Program-made: the position numbers and the translations under genes
The notes under the pieces: model-generated
The model's input: the letters and a program-made list of their open reading frames with translations, nothing else
Told to the model about the DNA's origin: nothing
The model's database searches: none
Shown: in pieces, positions 33,403 to 45,084 of the stretch
Position numbering within the stretch: position 1 is the first letter of the stretch
How the letters are laid out: every line of letters begins with the position of its first letter
Assembly (NCBI RefSeq): GCF_018143015.1
Contig: NC_054743.1
Span: 37,079,243 to 37,143,242 of the forward strand
Reading direction: 5' to 3'
Source of the DNA: Lytechinus variegatus
Taxonomy: Eukaryota > Echinodermata > Echinoidea > Temnopleuroida > Toxopneustidae
DNA: 64,000 nt

Positions 33403-33932
33403 GTTTCGGAATAATGAACCTTTAAAATGATGAACCTTCGAAATAACGAACCTTCGGAACAATGAAGCTTTGGAATTATGAACCTTCGTAAAGTGAATCT
33501 TCAGTTTAACGAACCTTCAGAATAATGATCCTTCAGAGCAATGAACCTTCAGACTATGGGACCTTCGCAATAATGAATCTTCAGGGGCCTGTTGCAGAAA
33601 GAGTTGCAATCAATCGCAACTTTAAAAATCATGCGCAAGTCCCGAATGCGCGTTGTTGATTGGTCGAAAATCAAATTGCGCGTGATTTTTTAGAGTTGCG
33701 ATTGATTGCAACTCTTTCTGCAACAGGCCCCAGAATCATATAATAAACCATAAACGTTGGTATAACGAACATTCTGAATAATGAAACTTCGGAATCATGA
33801 ACCTTTGGAAGAATGAACCTTCAGTCATAATGCATCTTCAAAATAATGAACCTTCGGAATAGCGAGCCTTCGTAATAATGAATCTTCGGAATAATGAACA
33901 TTCGGAATAACGAACCTTTCGGAATAGTGAAC
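33403..33932 (-). repeat. Degenerate GGTTCG/CCGAA unit array, copy 3, interrupted
   Basis: Units of the type AATAATGAACCTTCGG, all pointing one way and more mutated than at 30195. The array is split at 33584-33731 by a hairpin MITE, so it is older than that insertion. Confidence 0.7.
33584..33731. mobile_element. Hairpin MITE nested in unit array
   Basis: GGGGCCTGTTGCAGAAAGAG on the left and its inverse on the right, with CAG on both flanks as a possible 3-bp target duplication. The inner CGCAACTT and AACAACGCGCATT-type words are on inverted strands relative to copy 28506, as expected for a palindrome. 148 bp. Confidence 0.85.
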
Positions 33933-34469
33933 TATTCAACTGCTAAATGTATACCAATGAATCTCCACATCGTAGCTCTGGCGTAGCACCATGCACCTTT
34001 CCAGAAAACGGTCAGGAATCTATTATTCGCTTATATTGATCAAATAAAACAACAGATAACATCAGAGATAAAAGATAAATTACCTTTCCCGTAATTCCAA
34101 ATTTTAGTCTGTGGACAATTTGATTATTTAAAGTAATTATGAGATTTAAAACGGAAACTAAACTTGAGTTCGAATTTCACCAATTGATTAGGTGATCGAC
34201 GGCACAGTGTAAAATATCGTGTGGATAAGTTTATTGTGCGATACTTGGCCAAAACGATTACTGATTCAGTTAAGATATTGATTAGATTTAAGATGAAATC
34301 ATATTAATTACTTATTCCTACTATTAAACATTACTCGTTAAAGGACAAGTGAACCCAATAAATTAAAAAAGAACATGTAACTCAACTTTGTTAACAATAT
34401 TTGATGTAAAATATGATTATTATGACATTATTTTTTCGCTAATTTTAATAAATATGCATGTATTTTTTA
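33933..34469. other. Intergenic; lone TTAAAGGACAAGT end
   Basis: No gene seen. A TTAAAGGACAAGTGAACCC word at 34337 resembles the terminus of the TTAA MITE family, but no second end was found. Confidence 0.35.
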
Positions 34470-35300
34470 TTTATTTAAATACGGGATAAAAAAACCTCTT
34501 TTCAGCCGCAAGGCTGTTTTTCAGCAAGTCCGTACATAAAAAGTTGAAAAACATATAACAATAAATTATAAATCATGAAACAAAATGATAAAAGACAAAC
34601 ATTTGAGATAAGAAAATAAGAACTAAAAAGAAACAAAAATATATAAATATATAATAATAATATAGGTATATTTACCCAGGGAAGCCGCTTCAGTTCCGAA
34701 AACTGTTCTCCCAGCGGGCCCTGCTATTATTATTACCCCGGCTTTAGCTGGGCTGCCTAGGCGCTCAAAGCATTCAAGGAATTTCTTCCTACCGGGTACC
34801 CATTCATCTCACCTGGGTTGAGTGCAGCACAGTGTGGATAAATTTCTTGCTGAAGGAAATTACGCCATGGCTGGGATTCGAACCCACGACCCTCTGTTTC
34901 AAAGTCCGAAGACTAATCCACTGGGCCACAACGCTCCACATATACACATTTAAAACATACAAAAGTAAAATCAATATACATGATAAAAAATGCAAACAAT
35001 ACAGTGGTTAGGAATCTCAGCAACAAATTACGGAAAACTAAATAGGAAAGATATTTTGGATGCATTTTTTAAAAGCCGGTAGATTTGTTTGTGTTCTTAC
35101 GGATTGGGGGAGGTTATTGAATAAATGACTGGCAATATATGAAGAGCTATTTTTCAAATAATTGGTGTGGGGTTTTGGAAGATGAATATTCTGTTCGATA
35201 TTTCTAAGTGAATGAGGCGTGTCCTTAATTGTAAGTTTTGAGTCTAGCACATTTGGAAGATGTAGGTATTCTGTATGAGAGCAGACTCTTAATATTTTTT
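34470..35300 (-). pseudogene. 3' end of a LINE with a nested SINE
   Basis: The minus-strand frame 35250-35038 ends in YLKNSSSYIASHLFNNLPQS and LPAFKKCIQNIF, the C-terminal block typical of CR1/Jockey-group ORF2 proteins (NYLRNSSSYIG..LWNSLP-like). The 3' UTR continues to a TTGCTGAAAAACAGCCTTGC stretch and a TATTTAAATAAATAAA tail near 34470-34490. A SINE (34648-34940) sits inside this UTR in the same orientation. Confidence 0.7.
34648..34940 (-). mobile_element. tRNA-derived SINE, copy 2, full length
   Basis: The minus strand has a tRNA-like head with A-box (TGGCCCAGTGGA) and B-box (GGTTCGAATCC), then the central block GCAAGAAATTTATCC and CAACCCAGGTGAG shared with 5384-5632. A family-specific 3' part with CCTAGGCAGCCCAGC follows, then an ATT-rich tail. 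Copy 1 is at the left edge of the window. The conserved central block suggests one of the ancient SINE superfamily domains; which one I cannot say. Confidence 0.82.
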
Positions 35301-36170
35301 TGCATTAAATCATGTGAAATATTAACATTATTTCTATTTTTCTTATTTCACTACAAGGAAATAATTTGATTTACATTTGGTAACAGCGATCGAAGTATAC
35401 ATTTTGTTTAATGTACGTATGAAAACATATTTTTCATAAAAAAGGAGAGCAAAATCGAAATAGTTTCTATTTCGGATTATGCGATTCAAAACAATAAACA
35501 GTGAAACTGGAACGCTCTGCCTGTATTTGTATACCACCTATGAGGTGAATGCAACATCCAATTTCGATGACCTTTAAATATTATACTCGTTTGATTTTTA
35601 GTAGGAGTATTTTTATTCATTTTGTTGCACGGGGGTATATAAACAGTTGTTCAAAAGTCAGTTTTCTTTAAACTTGATATAGCCCTCATTTTCCTCACAT
35701 ATATGTCAGATCTGTGTTATAATTTGTGATTAATAGTTTGTTACATGTGAGATGAGAGACATGCAAGATTCAATGTATGGTGGCATAAAATCGCGCGAAG
35801 ATATTGAACATGTTGGATGAGTGAGAACGCGGAAGGGATGAAATTACAGCGGGACTCCATAACGGATGACTTGTCACAGAAATAGGAGGTAATGCTCCCG
35901 CCGGTGTCACCTGATCAATCATTGGTCACGTGATTACCTGCAATAAGAGATGTTGCTATGAGACAGATATCATAGTATAACTTGTTGTCCAAGTGAAACG
36001 GCAGAGGTGAGAAACAAAGACATAAAAGAGGAGGGTGAAATAATTGCGCAAAAAAATAACTCCACATAGCACGTAGTTCATTCAAGTAGCATTACGAAAG
36101 AGATTTAATGATTTTGGAAAGAGAGACGGAACTGGGGGAATACAACTATGGAAAGACGTATAGTGATCCA
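35301..36170. other. Intergenic, nothing recognised
   Basis: Frames are open by chance; there is no domain or repeat match. Confidence 0.4.
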
Positions 36171-36489
36171 TTGGCCCGTGTTCTGAAGTCTGGTTTAACT
36201 TAAACTCAGGTTTAAAATTGTGGTTTAAGTATGGAAAGCCAATTGTTACATAAATCACTGACAGTAGAGACATCATACATGTACTTCAGCTCATTCGGCT
36301 CTCAAATCATTTATAATTGTGTAGGAAGTATAAATAAATAATTGTCTTCACCATCGATGTATTAAGAAAAAGCACAGTAAAAATAAGAAACATACAACTT
36401 AATAAAAATTTTGATACTTTTGGCTTTCCATGCGTAAACCACAACTTTAAACCTGATTTTAAGTTAAACCCGACTTCATAATACGGGCC
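36171..36489. mobile_element. MITE with ~70-bp terminal inverted repeats
   Basis: The left end GGCCCGTGTTCTGAAGTCTG is inverse to the right end GACTTCATAATACGGGCC. The match goes on inward through GGTTTAACTTAAA, CAGGTTTAAA, TGTGGTTTA and ATGGAAAGCCAA. 319 bp in total, non-coding, and the only copy in the window. Confidence 0.85.
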
Positions 36490-37433
36490 ATTGAGCTTAC
36501 ACACTAATTAAACATCTTTATGGTTCAGGTTTATATCTCAAATTCAACATTGACATAATTCTTTTAAATTGTTTTTGTGGGTGCAATCTTGCATCTGAAG
36601 TTTGTTCCTAATTTCACCCGGAAATGCCCGTTGGCACTGAAACTTATTATCTTGCGCGAGCTAAATGTCTTCAGAGAGAAAAGTCACTGTTATGTTTGTT
36701 CAAACCCCTTCCCTTTCTTGTTAAGCAGTGTCAGGGCATTTCAATACAGTCGTATTTCAATACAATCGTATAATGGAATAAAACGTCGAGTTATCTGCAG
36801 AGGAAAATAAATCGTTCGTTATTCGGCGAGTGATCATTAAGAACGTCTGATGGTGTCCCAGGTGATGCTTGATGAAAGTTCAAGGTGTTGTGAATTCTAC
36901 GACCATTTGCCACCGATTTCACGATTCAGATCGTGAACTTCGTGTCTTTTGCAATTTTTATGGCGAATATATAGACTGAAACCCCCTTTTTAAGGCAGAC
37001 TAAGTGAGCCAAATGTCAGACCATGCCCAACAGCATCACCCTTGCATTGATAATTGGCCACGACACTATGCGCGCATGCGCGTAGGTTTACATCTGTATA
37101 TAGAAGGGCTGGGTAGGCAAGAAGAAGAAAAATGCGATTTCGCAAAATTCTACAAAAAAGGTCGCCACATCTGATACCAACTGTTAATATGACGGATAAT
37201 TCGTGGATTGTGTATCTACAACTGTAAAGTATGTTTTAATCAGGGCATTACTATACTTCCCTGGAATTTTCTTATGTAATACTCTGACAAGTGTCAAATT
37301 AGACCGAAAGGGATTTTTAATACAATGTCCATTTCCATTGCTAACCCTCTTTTAATATTCAATATAGGCCTATGTACAAAATAAACAGATTTTGTAATAT
37401 CTGCCATTAATAGTTCCCGTTTTAATCAACAAG
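36490..37433. other. Intergenic, nothing recognised
   Basis: No supported feature. A short GCGCGCATGCGCG-like palindrome lies near 37070. Confidence 0.4.
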
Positions 37434-37672
37434 ACTACCACCACGATCACCACCACAATCAGCATCATGTTCATCATCATCATCACCACCAGCACCACCA
37501 CCATCATCAATATCATGCCACCACCACCACCATCACCATCATCATGCCATCACTTCCACCATCACCACCATCTTCATGATCATCATCATCATGTCATCAG
37601 CACCAACAACGTCATCGTCATCATCAAGTCTCATCAACACCATCACCATCATCTATCATGTCTACCATGAAT
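37434..37672 (+). repeat. CAT/CAC trinucleotide repeat
   Basis: About 240 bp of CATCAT, CACCAC and CCATCA runs. Open frames here give His-rich peptides that are compositional artefacts. Confidence 0.9.
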
Positions 37673-38249
37673 AATATTATTCCCGTACTTGTATAAACAT
37701 TATGACAGGAGACTGGCTATTTTGCATTTCCCTCAACTTTGGTCACGAACGCTTGTCCTGCCTTTGAACAAACAAACGCCTGGAATGTTCTCCAGTGTAT
37801 TATTGATATCATCTAAGTATTTAGCGGCTCACTGTCTTGTTCTTTATACGTTTAGGTCTCTTCTCCTAATGGCATTCAATAAAATAATATTGCGAATTAG
37901 ATACCTTGTTATTTCATAAACATACCCATGTTTTATTTTCTACACCAGCATGATATAGCAGATATCAATTCGGCGTTATCTGTAACACCTAATGATCTTT
38001 TCGAAAAGGAGGAGACGACGTAAACGGAGCAATTACATATCAAACACAATGCATGACAATAATCTATTGAAAACACATTTTTTCATGTGTTTGCTAATTT
38101 TTCTATTCTGTTTATATTATAGCAAACATTTACAAATCATTATTAAGTGATTGCAAATCACATAAATACAACTTGGTTTCACAAAAACAGAAAATTTACA
38201 AAAGCAATAATAGAATAACCGTGATTCATATCCTCTCCCCCAAGAAAGA
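37673..38249. other. Intergenic, nothing recognised
   Basis: AT-rich sequence next to the trinucleotide repeat, no feature supported. Confidence 0.4.
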
Positions 38250-40590
38250 AAAAGGAATGTGGCAAAGTGAGGACTTAATATATCGCTTTATCTTAGACAA
38301 GGTTGGGTGATTTTGTAAACAATGAACAGACAAAACAATATAAACATGTACAAGCAAGGATTAAGAGATAATTTTTAAACAGGTATTGCTAATATCGAAA
38401 GACAGAAACTGGTTATCAAAGACAACACAATTATGAAGTTTTTTAAACGAACAAGCATATATCGAGTAAAATGAGGTACAAATTACATGACAAGATATGA
38501 AATATGATGTCAACAATCAAATACAATTGTTATATGTCCAATACAGTGCAGGATTATTACAGAAAACGGAGCACTCGAACAAATCAAAGGAGTATTTCAT
38601 AAAGCTTAAAATAACTAGAGCCTGTTTTACAAAATATATGTTACTGGTCGTGTATTAACCTTGCTGACATTTTACGAAAACCAAATTATAAAGTAAAGCG
38701 CCACTTTTTAAAGTGAATGAGCAATTTACTTTTTTTTCTCAGCTGACAAATATTCTAAGTCATGTTAGGCTTTTAAAAAAAATGTTTTGGAAAAAGCAAA
38801 ACTTCGAAGATTATTCTGAAATTCGCATGTATGAATAAAATACTTCAAAAGTAAAAAATGTATATAATGAATTCATCAATTTAAAATTCGAAACATTTTA
38901 TAGTTCAAAATTAGTGCCACATATTTGAACATTATTTGGGGAAATTATCAATAAGAGGGATTGCCAAATGGAATTACCTTTTCACATTCACAAATTGAGT
39001 GGATCATTGTTACCTCACTTCTATTACAGAAAACACAATTGGGTGAATCCTTAGATTTAATCTCATATTCGAAATCATTTAATGCAATGGTTTTATAGAA
39101 ATTTTAAGATAAAAAATCTCAATTGCGTATCAATTGTTCTAGAAATAATGTACCCTTTTCCAATTAATATTACTGGTATTGGTAAAAGTTCATCACAATA
39201 ACAGTATATTTTGTCAGGTGTGTGAGATCCCTTTATTTCCTAGGGATTTTTTTTTTATAACTCAACAGTTCATGCACAATTGTTTCATAAACACCAATAA
39301 TATCAGGGTCAAAATTCACCAGCCACTCTTGTGGAATGCACTACAAGCTTCTCAAAGAGTTCGTGAACTAAAAGAGGTGAATTAAATAAGTCGGACAAAA
39401 TTAATACGCTTCTATCAGACCACACTAAATAATACAAATACTGTTTAGATGTTGAATGAATAATATTATACCACAGGAATTGACAACCACTCAAATCTGA
39501 AAATTTGATACCAGAAAATTCGACAGAGACTTCCTCTCTAAATGAATACCACATTTTCAATGCTTCAGATAATTATACATGTATATTAAAAAGACTGTTT
39601 AGAATGCTCTCGGGAGCATGCGATTTTCACAGAATTTATATCATGATTAATTTTGTCTAAAAAGGCCAATTCAATCTTTTTCCATGGAGCATCAAAATTC
39701 TCATCCAACAATACCCAGACCATTTTTGAGCACATGCAAAAGAAACGAGGTAAATCATTCTAAGTCCTGCCTGAGTATATTTAATCACATTACACATTTT
39801 TTTTCTTGAACTCTACCCTTGCCTCCATTCCAAATGAATTTTAAAAAACTATATTTTTTAAAGCCTTTGGATAATTTAAAAGAATGAACAGAAAACATAA
39901 CTGTGATTATCTGTGGCAAAACAAGAGTTCTGCCATCACCTACTCTACCAATTAGATAAAGATCAATAGTTCGCCATCAGTTTATTCCATTTTTAAAAAA
40001 TTCTCTGTATAATCTAAATCATAAATTTGATAAAAATTTAGAGAACAAATTTCCCCTAAACATTTATATTTGAAACTTTCTAAGAAATGCCACGATTTAT
40101 ATAAGGGAAGTATTGGTCACCCTTTTTAGACCTCATCCAAATTGCTTCAGTTTTGCGGAAATTGATTTTGCAACCAGAAAAACGACCGAAATTTTGCAAG
40201 GTTACAATAAGAAAGAATTATCAGAACCACTTAAAAACATACAGAATCATCAGCAAATAGAGATATTTCAACATCTACATTTTCAAGTAGGATACCTGTT
40301 ATAGCATTGATTTGTCGGACTGATCTTGCCATTATCTCTAGCACAAGTAAAATAAAAATAATATGCCCGACAAATATGGCGAAACCTTGAAAAATACCTC
40401 TTTCCATAGGGACACGCTCAGCGAACCATTGGATGGAGCAACCCCGAAAACTTACTTGTCCACTGTATCCGTTATGTATACGTTTTGTGTCGTCGAGCAG
40501 TGGGACCATAGCCTTTCGAAATCAAATGCTTTCTCAATATCTGACAGAACTATAGATCCAAGAGTGTTTTCCACTTCAGTGTATTAAAAA
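38250..40590 (-). pseudogene. Decayed L1/Tx1-like LINE, 5'-truncated
   Basis: The minus strand starts inside the RT: LSDIEKAFDFERLW (about 40510-40570, palm A with its Asp kept), then FILLVLEIMARSVRQ and VEISLFADDSVCF (40231-40350). LYYLVWSDRSVL and LFNSPLLVHELFEKL follow near 39330-39450. A C-terminal CVFCNRSEVTMIHSICEC motif lies near 38990-39040, the CCHC-like end of L1/Tx1 proteins. Many frame breaks. The 3' limit is uncertain. Confidence 0.75.
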
Positions 40591-40609
40591 AAAAAATTTT
40601 TGATCATCA

Positions 40610-40870
40610 GGATTTTGTGGAATATCGGGGTGAAAAGTGGTTAAACGGAATAGCAGTTTCGTCGTCCTAACTTTCGGAGCCGACGAAAAACGGAAAATAT
40701 GTCCATTTTTGAGAGTCCGTGACGAAATTGATGTTGCTATTCACCAGTTTCGGAAGATTTCATGGTTGCTATCTGTCAATTAACGGCATTTGACAATACA
40801 TTTTCTAAGTCCTTTCCTGAATCCGTTCTGCGTCGCGATGAGAAACCTCTCTAAATACTACAATGCATAA
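40610..40870 (+). repeat. Dispersed repeat family R, copy 4
   Basis: Contains TTCACCAGTTTCGGAAGA, CATTTGACAATACATTTTCT, GAATCCGTTCTGCGTCGCGA and a closing AAACCTCTCTAAATA, in the order seen at 966-1080. Confidence 0.55.
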
Positions 40871-41225
40871 GACACTGCTGATTCATATATTTAGCCGTGG
40901 CTAAATTCACGTTTAACAAAGAACAGGGTGGGTTGTTTATGGGTATTGTGTACAATATTCAGAGGCCATTTTGATTTGCCTGATTTTAATGTGGAAACCG
41001 ATGCATGATTATCATGTAACATTATCTAATCGACAGCTAAACCCTTGTTATTTGCCTATAAAGGACGGTGGCCGGCAATGGAGAAGTTACCACGCAAATC
41101 TTATAGGAGTCTTTGGTAGAGTGTCGGCCAAGTTGTTTGGCATTTCACTCTCTAACGATCTTTAGTATATAACGCATGACCATTACCAAGAGAAACAGGT
41201 CTATGCTAGAAATGTCTTTATGAGG
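40871..41225. other. Region downstream of GPCR B
   Basis: Nothing recognised; includes the 3' flank of the minus-strand receptor gene. Confidence 0.4.
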
Positions 41226-42149
41226 TCACCCTGATTGGTGATAACGACAGAACTGTACGCACATTTTCCTGGCTTCCGCATTGGTCAACAGGTAAAGGAT
41301 TGGTTGCATCCAAGTGCTACTAGAAGATATCGCATCCAAGACATATAGATTTATCGGTATCACGTACGATATAATACGTGGTGTCCAGACAAAACAAAAT
41401 GAACTTGTTATGAGGATGATCGTGATAAATCCATTTGGTAGCACCTTTCTATTTCGTTGAGCAACGCGGACGTTACCAGCTCCTGCTTCATTGGTTTGTT
41501 TCATCGAGTGGCTATCGGAGACAGCTCGACCTTCTTTGATCTTTCGTCGAGCAATAACCATAAGCCGAATATAGATTAGCGTCGTGAAAACTAACGTTGC
41601 GGACACTGGGATGACGACATATAACGTATTGATTAGTGACGCCCAGTTTTCTGTAGTGACAACGTTATTGCGAAGGCATTGATCAATCCTTACTTGCATT
41701 GTAGGTAAGTTTGGGATGGGTAGGTATATCCCGCCTGCCAGTATGGTCAATGAGAGAGTGGACGAGAGAGCGATGTAGAAACGCTTCCTGGAAACGATAG
41801 TATGGTAGCGCAGTGGCTTAGTGACCAGGAGATAGAGATTGAGGCTGATGCCGCAAAGGCATGCCATGACCGACCAAAGGGATACGTGATGGACAAATAC
41901 AAACACCAACGTGATGACCGTACAGACCTCGAGACTGTCGAAGGAAAACCAGAATATGCTCCACAAACTCCAGTTGATTCCAAGGATGAAATCACTAAAA
42001 GCGAGACACTGATAGAGAACTCTCATGAAGTCTTGTAATTCTTTCTGATGACGTATAACACCAAGCATGAGCAAGTTCAATATACAGACTAGGAGAACAG
42101 AGATGCTGTAGAAGATGACAGAACCAATATCAAGGTCTGAAGCTTTCAT
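41226..42149 (-). CDS. Rhodopsin-type GPCR B, single exon, 307 aa
   Basis: A divergent class A receptor. The first in-frame ATG (42149) is taken as start; seven codons are open upstream and a CCCTTTAAG acceptor-like tract precedes them, so an upstream exon is possible. TM1 has N25, TM2 AFSD with D53. C76 before TM3 and C158 in loop 2 can form the usual disulfide. TM6 carries FCFVWTP (W255, P257). TM7 ends QPILY (282-286), a variant of NPxxY. After TM3 the DRY box reads NLY (104-106), followed by LLVTKPLRY, so the conserved Arg 3.50 is lost while the loop signature is kept. The third inner loop is short and basic. It belongs to the same broad intronless, lineage-expanded type as GPCR A, but the two are not close paralogues. 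Ligand and coupling unknown. Confidence 0.85.
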   Translation of the reverse strand: MKASDLDIGSVIFYSISVLLVCILNLLMLGVIRHQKELQDFMRVLYQCLAFSDFILGINWSLWSIFWFSFDSLEVCTVITLVFVFVHHVSLWSVMACLCGISLNLYLLVTKPLRYHTIVSRKRFYIALSSTLSLTILAGGIYLPIPNLPTMQVRIDQCLRNNVVTTENWASLINTLYVVIPVSATLVFTTLIYIRLMVIARRKIKEGRAVSDSHSMKQTNEAGAGNVRVAQRNRKVLPNGFITIILITSSFCFVWTPRIISYVIPINLYVLDAISSSSTWMQPILYLLTNAEARKMCVQFCRYHQSG

Positions 42150-43655
42150 TTTTAGGATCTCGCTTGCCACCTTAAAGGGGTGGGCTTGTCATCAGCAGAA
42201 CGTCAATCGATCCATCATAAATTGCATGTTCATATTGTTCTGATCACAAGGGTTTGTATTCCTCTTGGAGTCTCGTTCAAAGAAAACCGATCATATATTG
42301 GTGGTTAATCTGCCCCTGTTCATATTTTTTGTGCTTTCTTAAGGATTCCTGTCATTTACATAAAAATGACATAATTCCATTTTAGTATCAGTAGTTTCAT
42401 CCAGTGGTGTCCCAGGCTATACTGCGCCTCTAATACAGTGAACTGCTGAAGATGGGAATATAGTCAAAGCACTTAATTGTTGCAGGAGTTCAGCTCAACG
42501 TGTCAGCATCTGTCCAGTTAAAGACTCACCAATCCTTTGGACTGACTGGACATCAAGGAGATCGAAGAATAGAATAATTATGCATAACAAGAAGAACATG
42601 TTTCGACATTAGTATACACTCTACTACTAAGATCTTCTTCGGAGTGAAAAGCAGAAATCTTCCCAACCTCCTATTCCATCATAATCTTCAACGTTACCAT
42701 TCCTTTCATGAGCATAGCATTTAATTTCTAGATGATGGGTTTATGCTGGAGCAATTTAGCACGGAAGGCGCAAACAAGTAATAGAGCGGGCAACTCACTA
42801 ACGTGTCAACGTCAATGATATCGAGGATTAACCACAGTGTACACAATGAGCATGTATTAATTTCATCTTTATCACATGCACGAAACGTGGTGGACATTTT
42901 GAGTAAGATAATATTTAAACTGCTGAGGGTTTGAATAGCGAAGTTGACAGTTGTTGTCGCCGAGTATCTAAACCTTAATGGAAATTGATGACCCCGGCGA
43001 AGGAAGGGGTAAGGGGTTAGGAGGGCTGTGATCCTAAGAGCTTGGTGCAAATGCTGCCGCTAAAAGAGCAGTTTAGAAGGTAATATGCTTTTTAAGGAAA
43101 GGCGGAGGTGACGTAGCCTCTTAAATAGCCCAATATTTCAGGTCTATAGACAGGCGCGTTTATGCTGAAACCGACTCCAGACCGTTCAAAGGTATTACCA
43201 TGATCTAGAATCGGTCGGTTTGGTGTATAATTTATCGGTAATACCATGCTTACTGTAAGTAAAGATCACTCGGCCAATTATAGTTTTTCATCAGAAGAGT
43301 AGTATAAGGAAACAAATATAACTATGAAAAAATAAAAAAAAGATATGTAAGCTATGTTTGTAGAAAAATATCAAAATGAGTTATAAGGGGGAAGCACACA
43401 AAGCCCCCTATCGCTCAATAAAGTTCTGCAATCGCCGAATCCCAATAAAATGAACGGAGTCCATGCCCATGTCTAATATTTTTAAGCACACACTTAAACA
43501 GTATTTCGTCTTCATTCAACAAACGATTTCATAGGAAGGAACTGTGATTTTTATTGTCCAAATATGCTTGAACACGATTTATCACTCTTGCCAATACCAA
43601 TTCAATTGTTGGGCATGATGACTTGATATTTCCAAAGAGCTGCGCAAACATTAAT
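42150..43655. other. Upstream region of GPCR B, nothing recognised
   Basis: A 109-codon minus-strand frame at 42721-43050 has no signature. No repeats were tied to elsewhere. The promoter of GPCR B should lie here, but no core element is clear. Confidence 0.4.
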
Positions 43656-44262
43656 TTAAAGGACATGTCCACCCCAACAAAAACTTGATTTGAATAAAAA
43701 GAGAAAAATTCAACAAGCATAAAACTGAAAATTTCATCAAAATCGGAAGTAAAATAAGAAAGTGATGACATTTTAAAGTTTCCGCTTCATTTCACAGAAA
43801 CAGTTATATGAACGAGCCAGTTACATCCAAAGAGAGAGTTGATGATGTCACTCACTATTTCTTTTGTTTTTTATTGTTTGAAATATGAAATATTTTTATT
43901 TTCTCGTCATTGTCATGTGATATAAAGTTTCATTCCTCCCTGAACACGTGGAATTCCATTAGTTTAACATTTTGTGCTTCAGGCAAGGAGGTCCTAATCA
44001 TCAAATTCGTAAAAATTGAAATATTGCATACTTCAAACAATAAAAAACAAAAGAAATAGTGAGTGAGTGACATCATCGACTCTCTCATTTGGATGTAACT
44101 GGCTCGTTCATATAACTATTTTTTTAAAAACAAGCGAAAATTTGAAATGTCATAACTTTCTTATTTTACATCCGATTTTGATGAAATCTTCAGCATTGTG
44201 CTTGTCTGATTTTTTTCTATTGATTCAAATCAACATTTTTCTGAGGTGGACTTGACCTTTAA
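43656..44262. mobile_element. TTAA-flanked foldback MITE, copy 4, best preserved
   Basis: The left end TTAAAGGACATGTCCACCCC and right end GAGGTGGACTTGACCTTTAA are both intact. The arms (ATCAAAATCGGAAGTAAAAT and ATTTTACATCCGATTTTGAT, GAGAGAGTTGATGATGTCAC and GACATCATCGACTCTCTC) are inverted over about 200 bp each. 607 bp, non-coding. Confidence 0.82.
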
Positions 44263-44399
44263 ATGAAGCTGAATCTTCCAGCAAATACATATAGCCAAGG
44301 AAAAGCACTATTCGATTTCAGATTGCAGAGTACGCAGTGAACTTCTTTTACTTCTCCTCTACGAAAGTTACCAAGCTTTTTTTTTCACTTAAATCACGT

Positions 44400-44555
44400 T
44401 GATTATGATATCATTGTCGACGATAATGATGGTGTAGTGATGATGGTGTTGATAATGATGATGATGATGAATTAAATTGATAAAAAACACAATTGATGCT
44501 TCTGCTGATTATGCTGGTAGTGATGAGGATGATGACGACGACGATGGAAATGATA
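44400..44555 (-). repeat. GAT/CAT trinucleotide-rich tract
   Basis: GATGATGATG and GACGACGACG runs, interrupted. The minus-strand frame through it is a repeat artefact. Confidence 0.75.
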
Positions 44556-45084
44556 ATACACAGTAAAATGCTGTTTGAAATTTTATACAACACTTTACTA
44601 AATGAATTTAACAGCCATTTTTGATAGTTTAAACAACACAATTTTAAATATTGATAAATAGTCTTCGATAAATTAAACATGTTCAAACTCAAGCTTTTAA
44701 ACAACTACTGTAAATTCCAAGTAGCAAACCGCGTTTTATGGCAATGTTGAACAGCGTTAATTGTGTGGTGATACCGATAATAAAAATTTATCTCTTATGT
44801 TAATCAAATTAATACTGTATTGTCGCCCACAATCCTGACTATATTTCTTGATTGTCATTGCCAAGTTTGTATTTGTTTCCTGCTTGTTCGATGATCATAA
44901 TTCCAGTGTTCCAGTACTGGATGGATATGCTACGAACCTGAATTTATGCTATGAAATGATTGTGTTCAAAGATGGTGAATGTTGTTGGTGTTGGATGAAT
45001 AACTTATAATTATTTCCTTACCTCCAACACCTTAACTGATAGTTCCAAAGTGGTAAAATCATAATTGATAGCTCAAAACCATAA
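44556..45084. other. Flank of LINE, nothing recognised
   Basis: Ends in a short repeat (AATTGATAGCTCAAAACCAT, then AAGTGATAGCTCAA) directly before the LINE frame opens after a TAA at 45082. Confidence 0.45.

Noticed and set aside
37434..37672. His-rich open frame
   Set aside because: Purely the product of CAT/CAC trinucleotide repeats.
42721..43050. 109-codon minus-strand frame
   Set aside because: No signal, domain or conserved pattern; composition fits chance.
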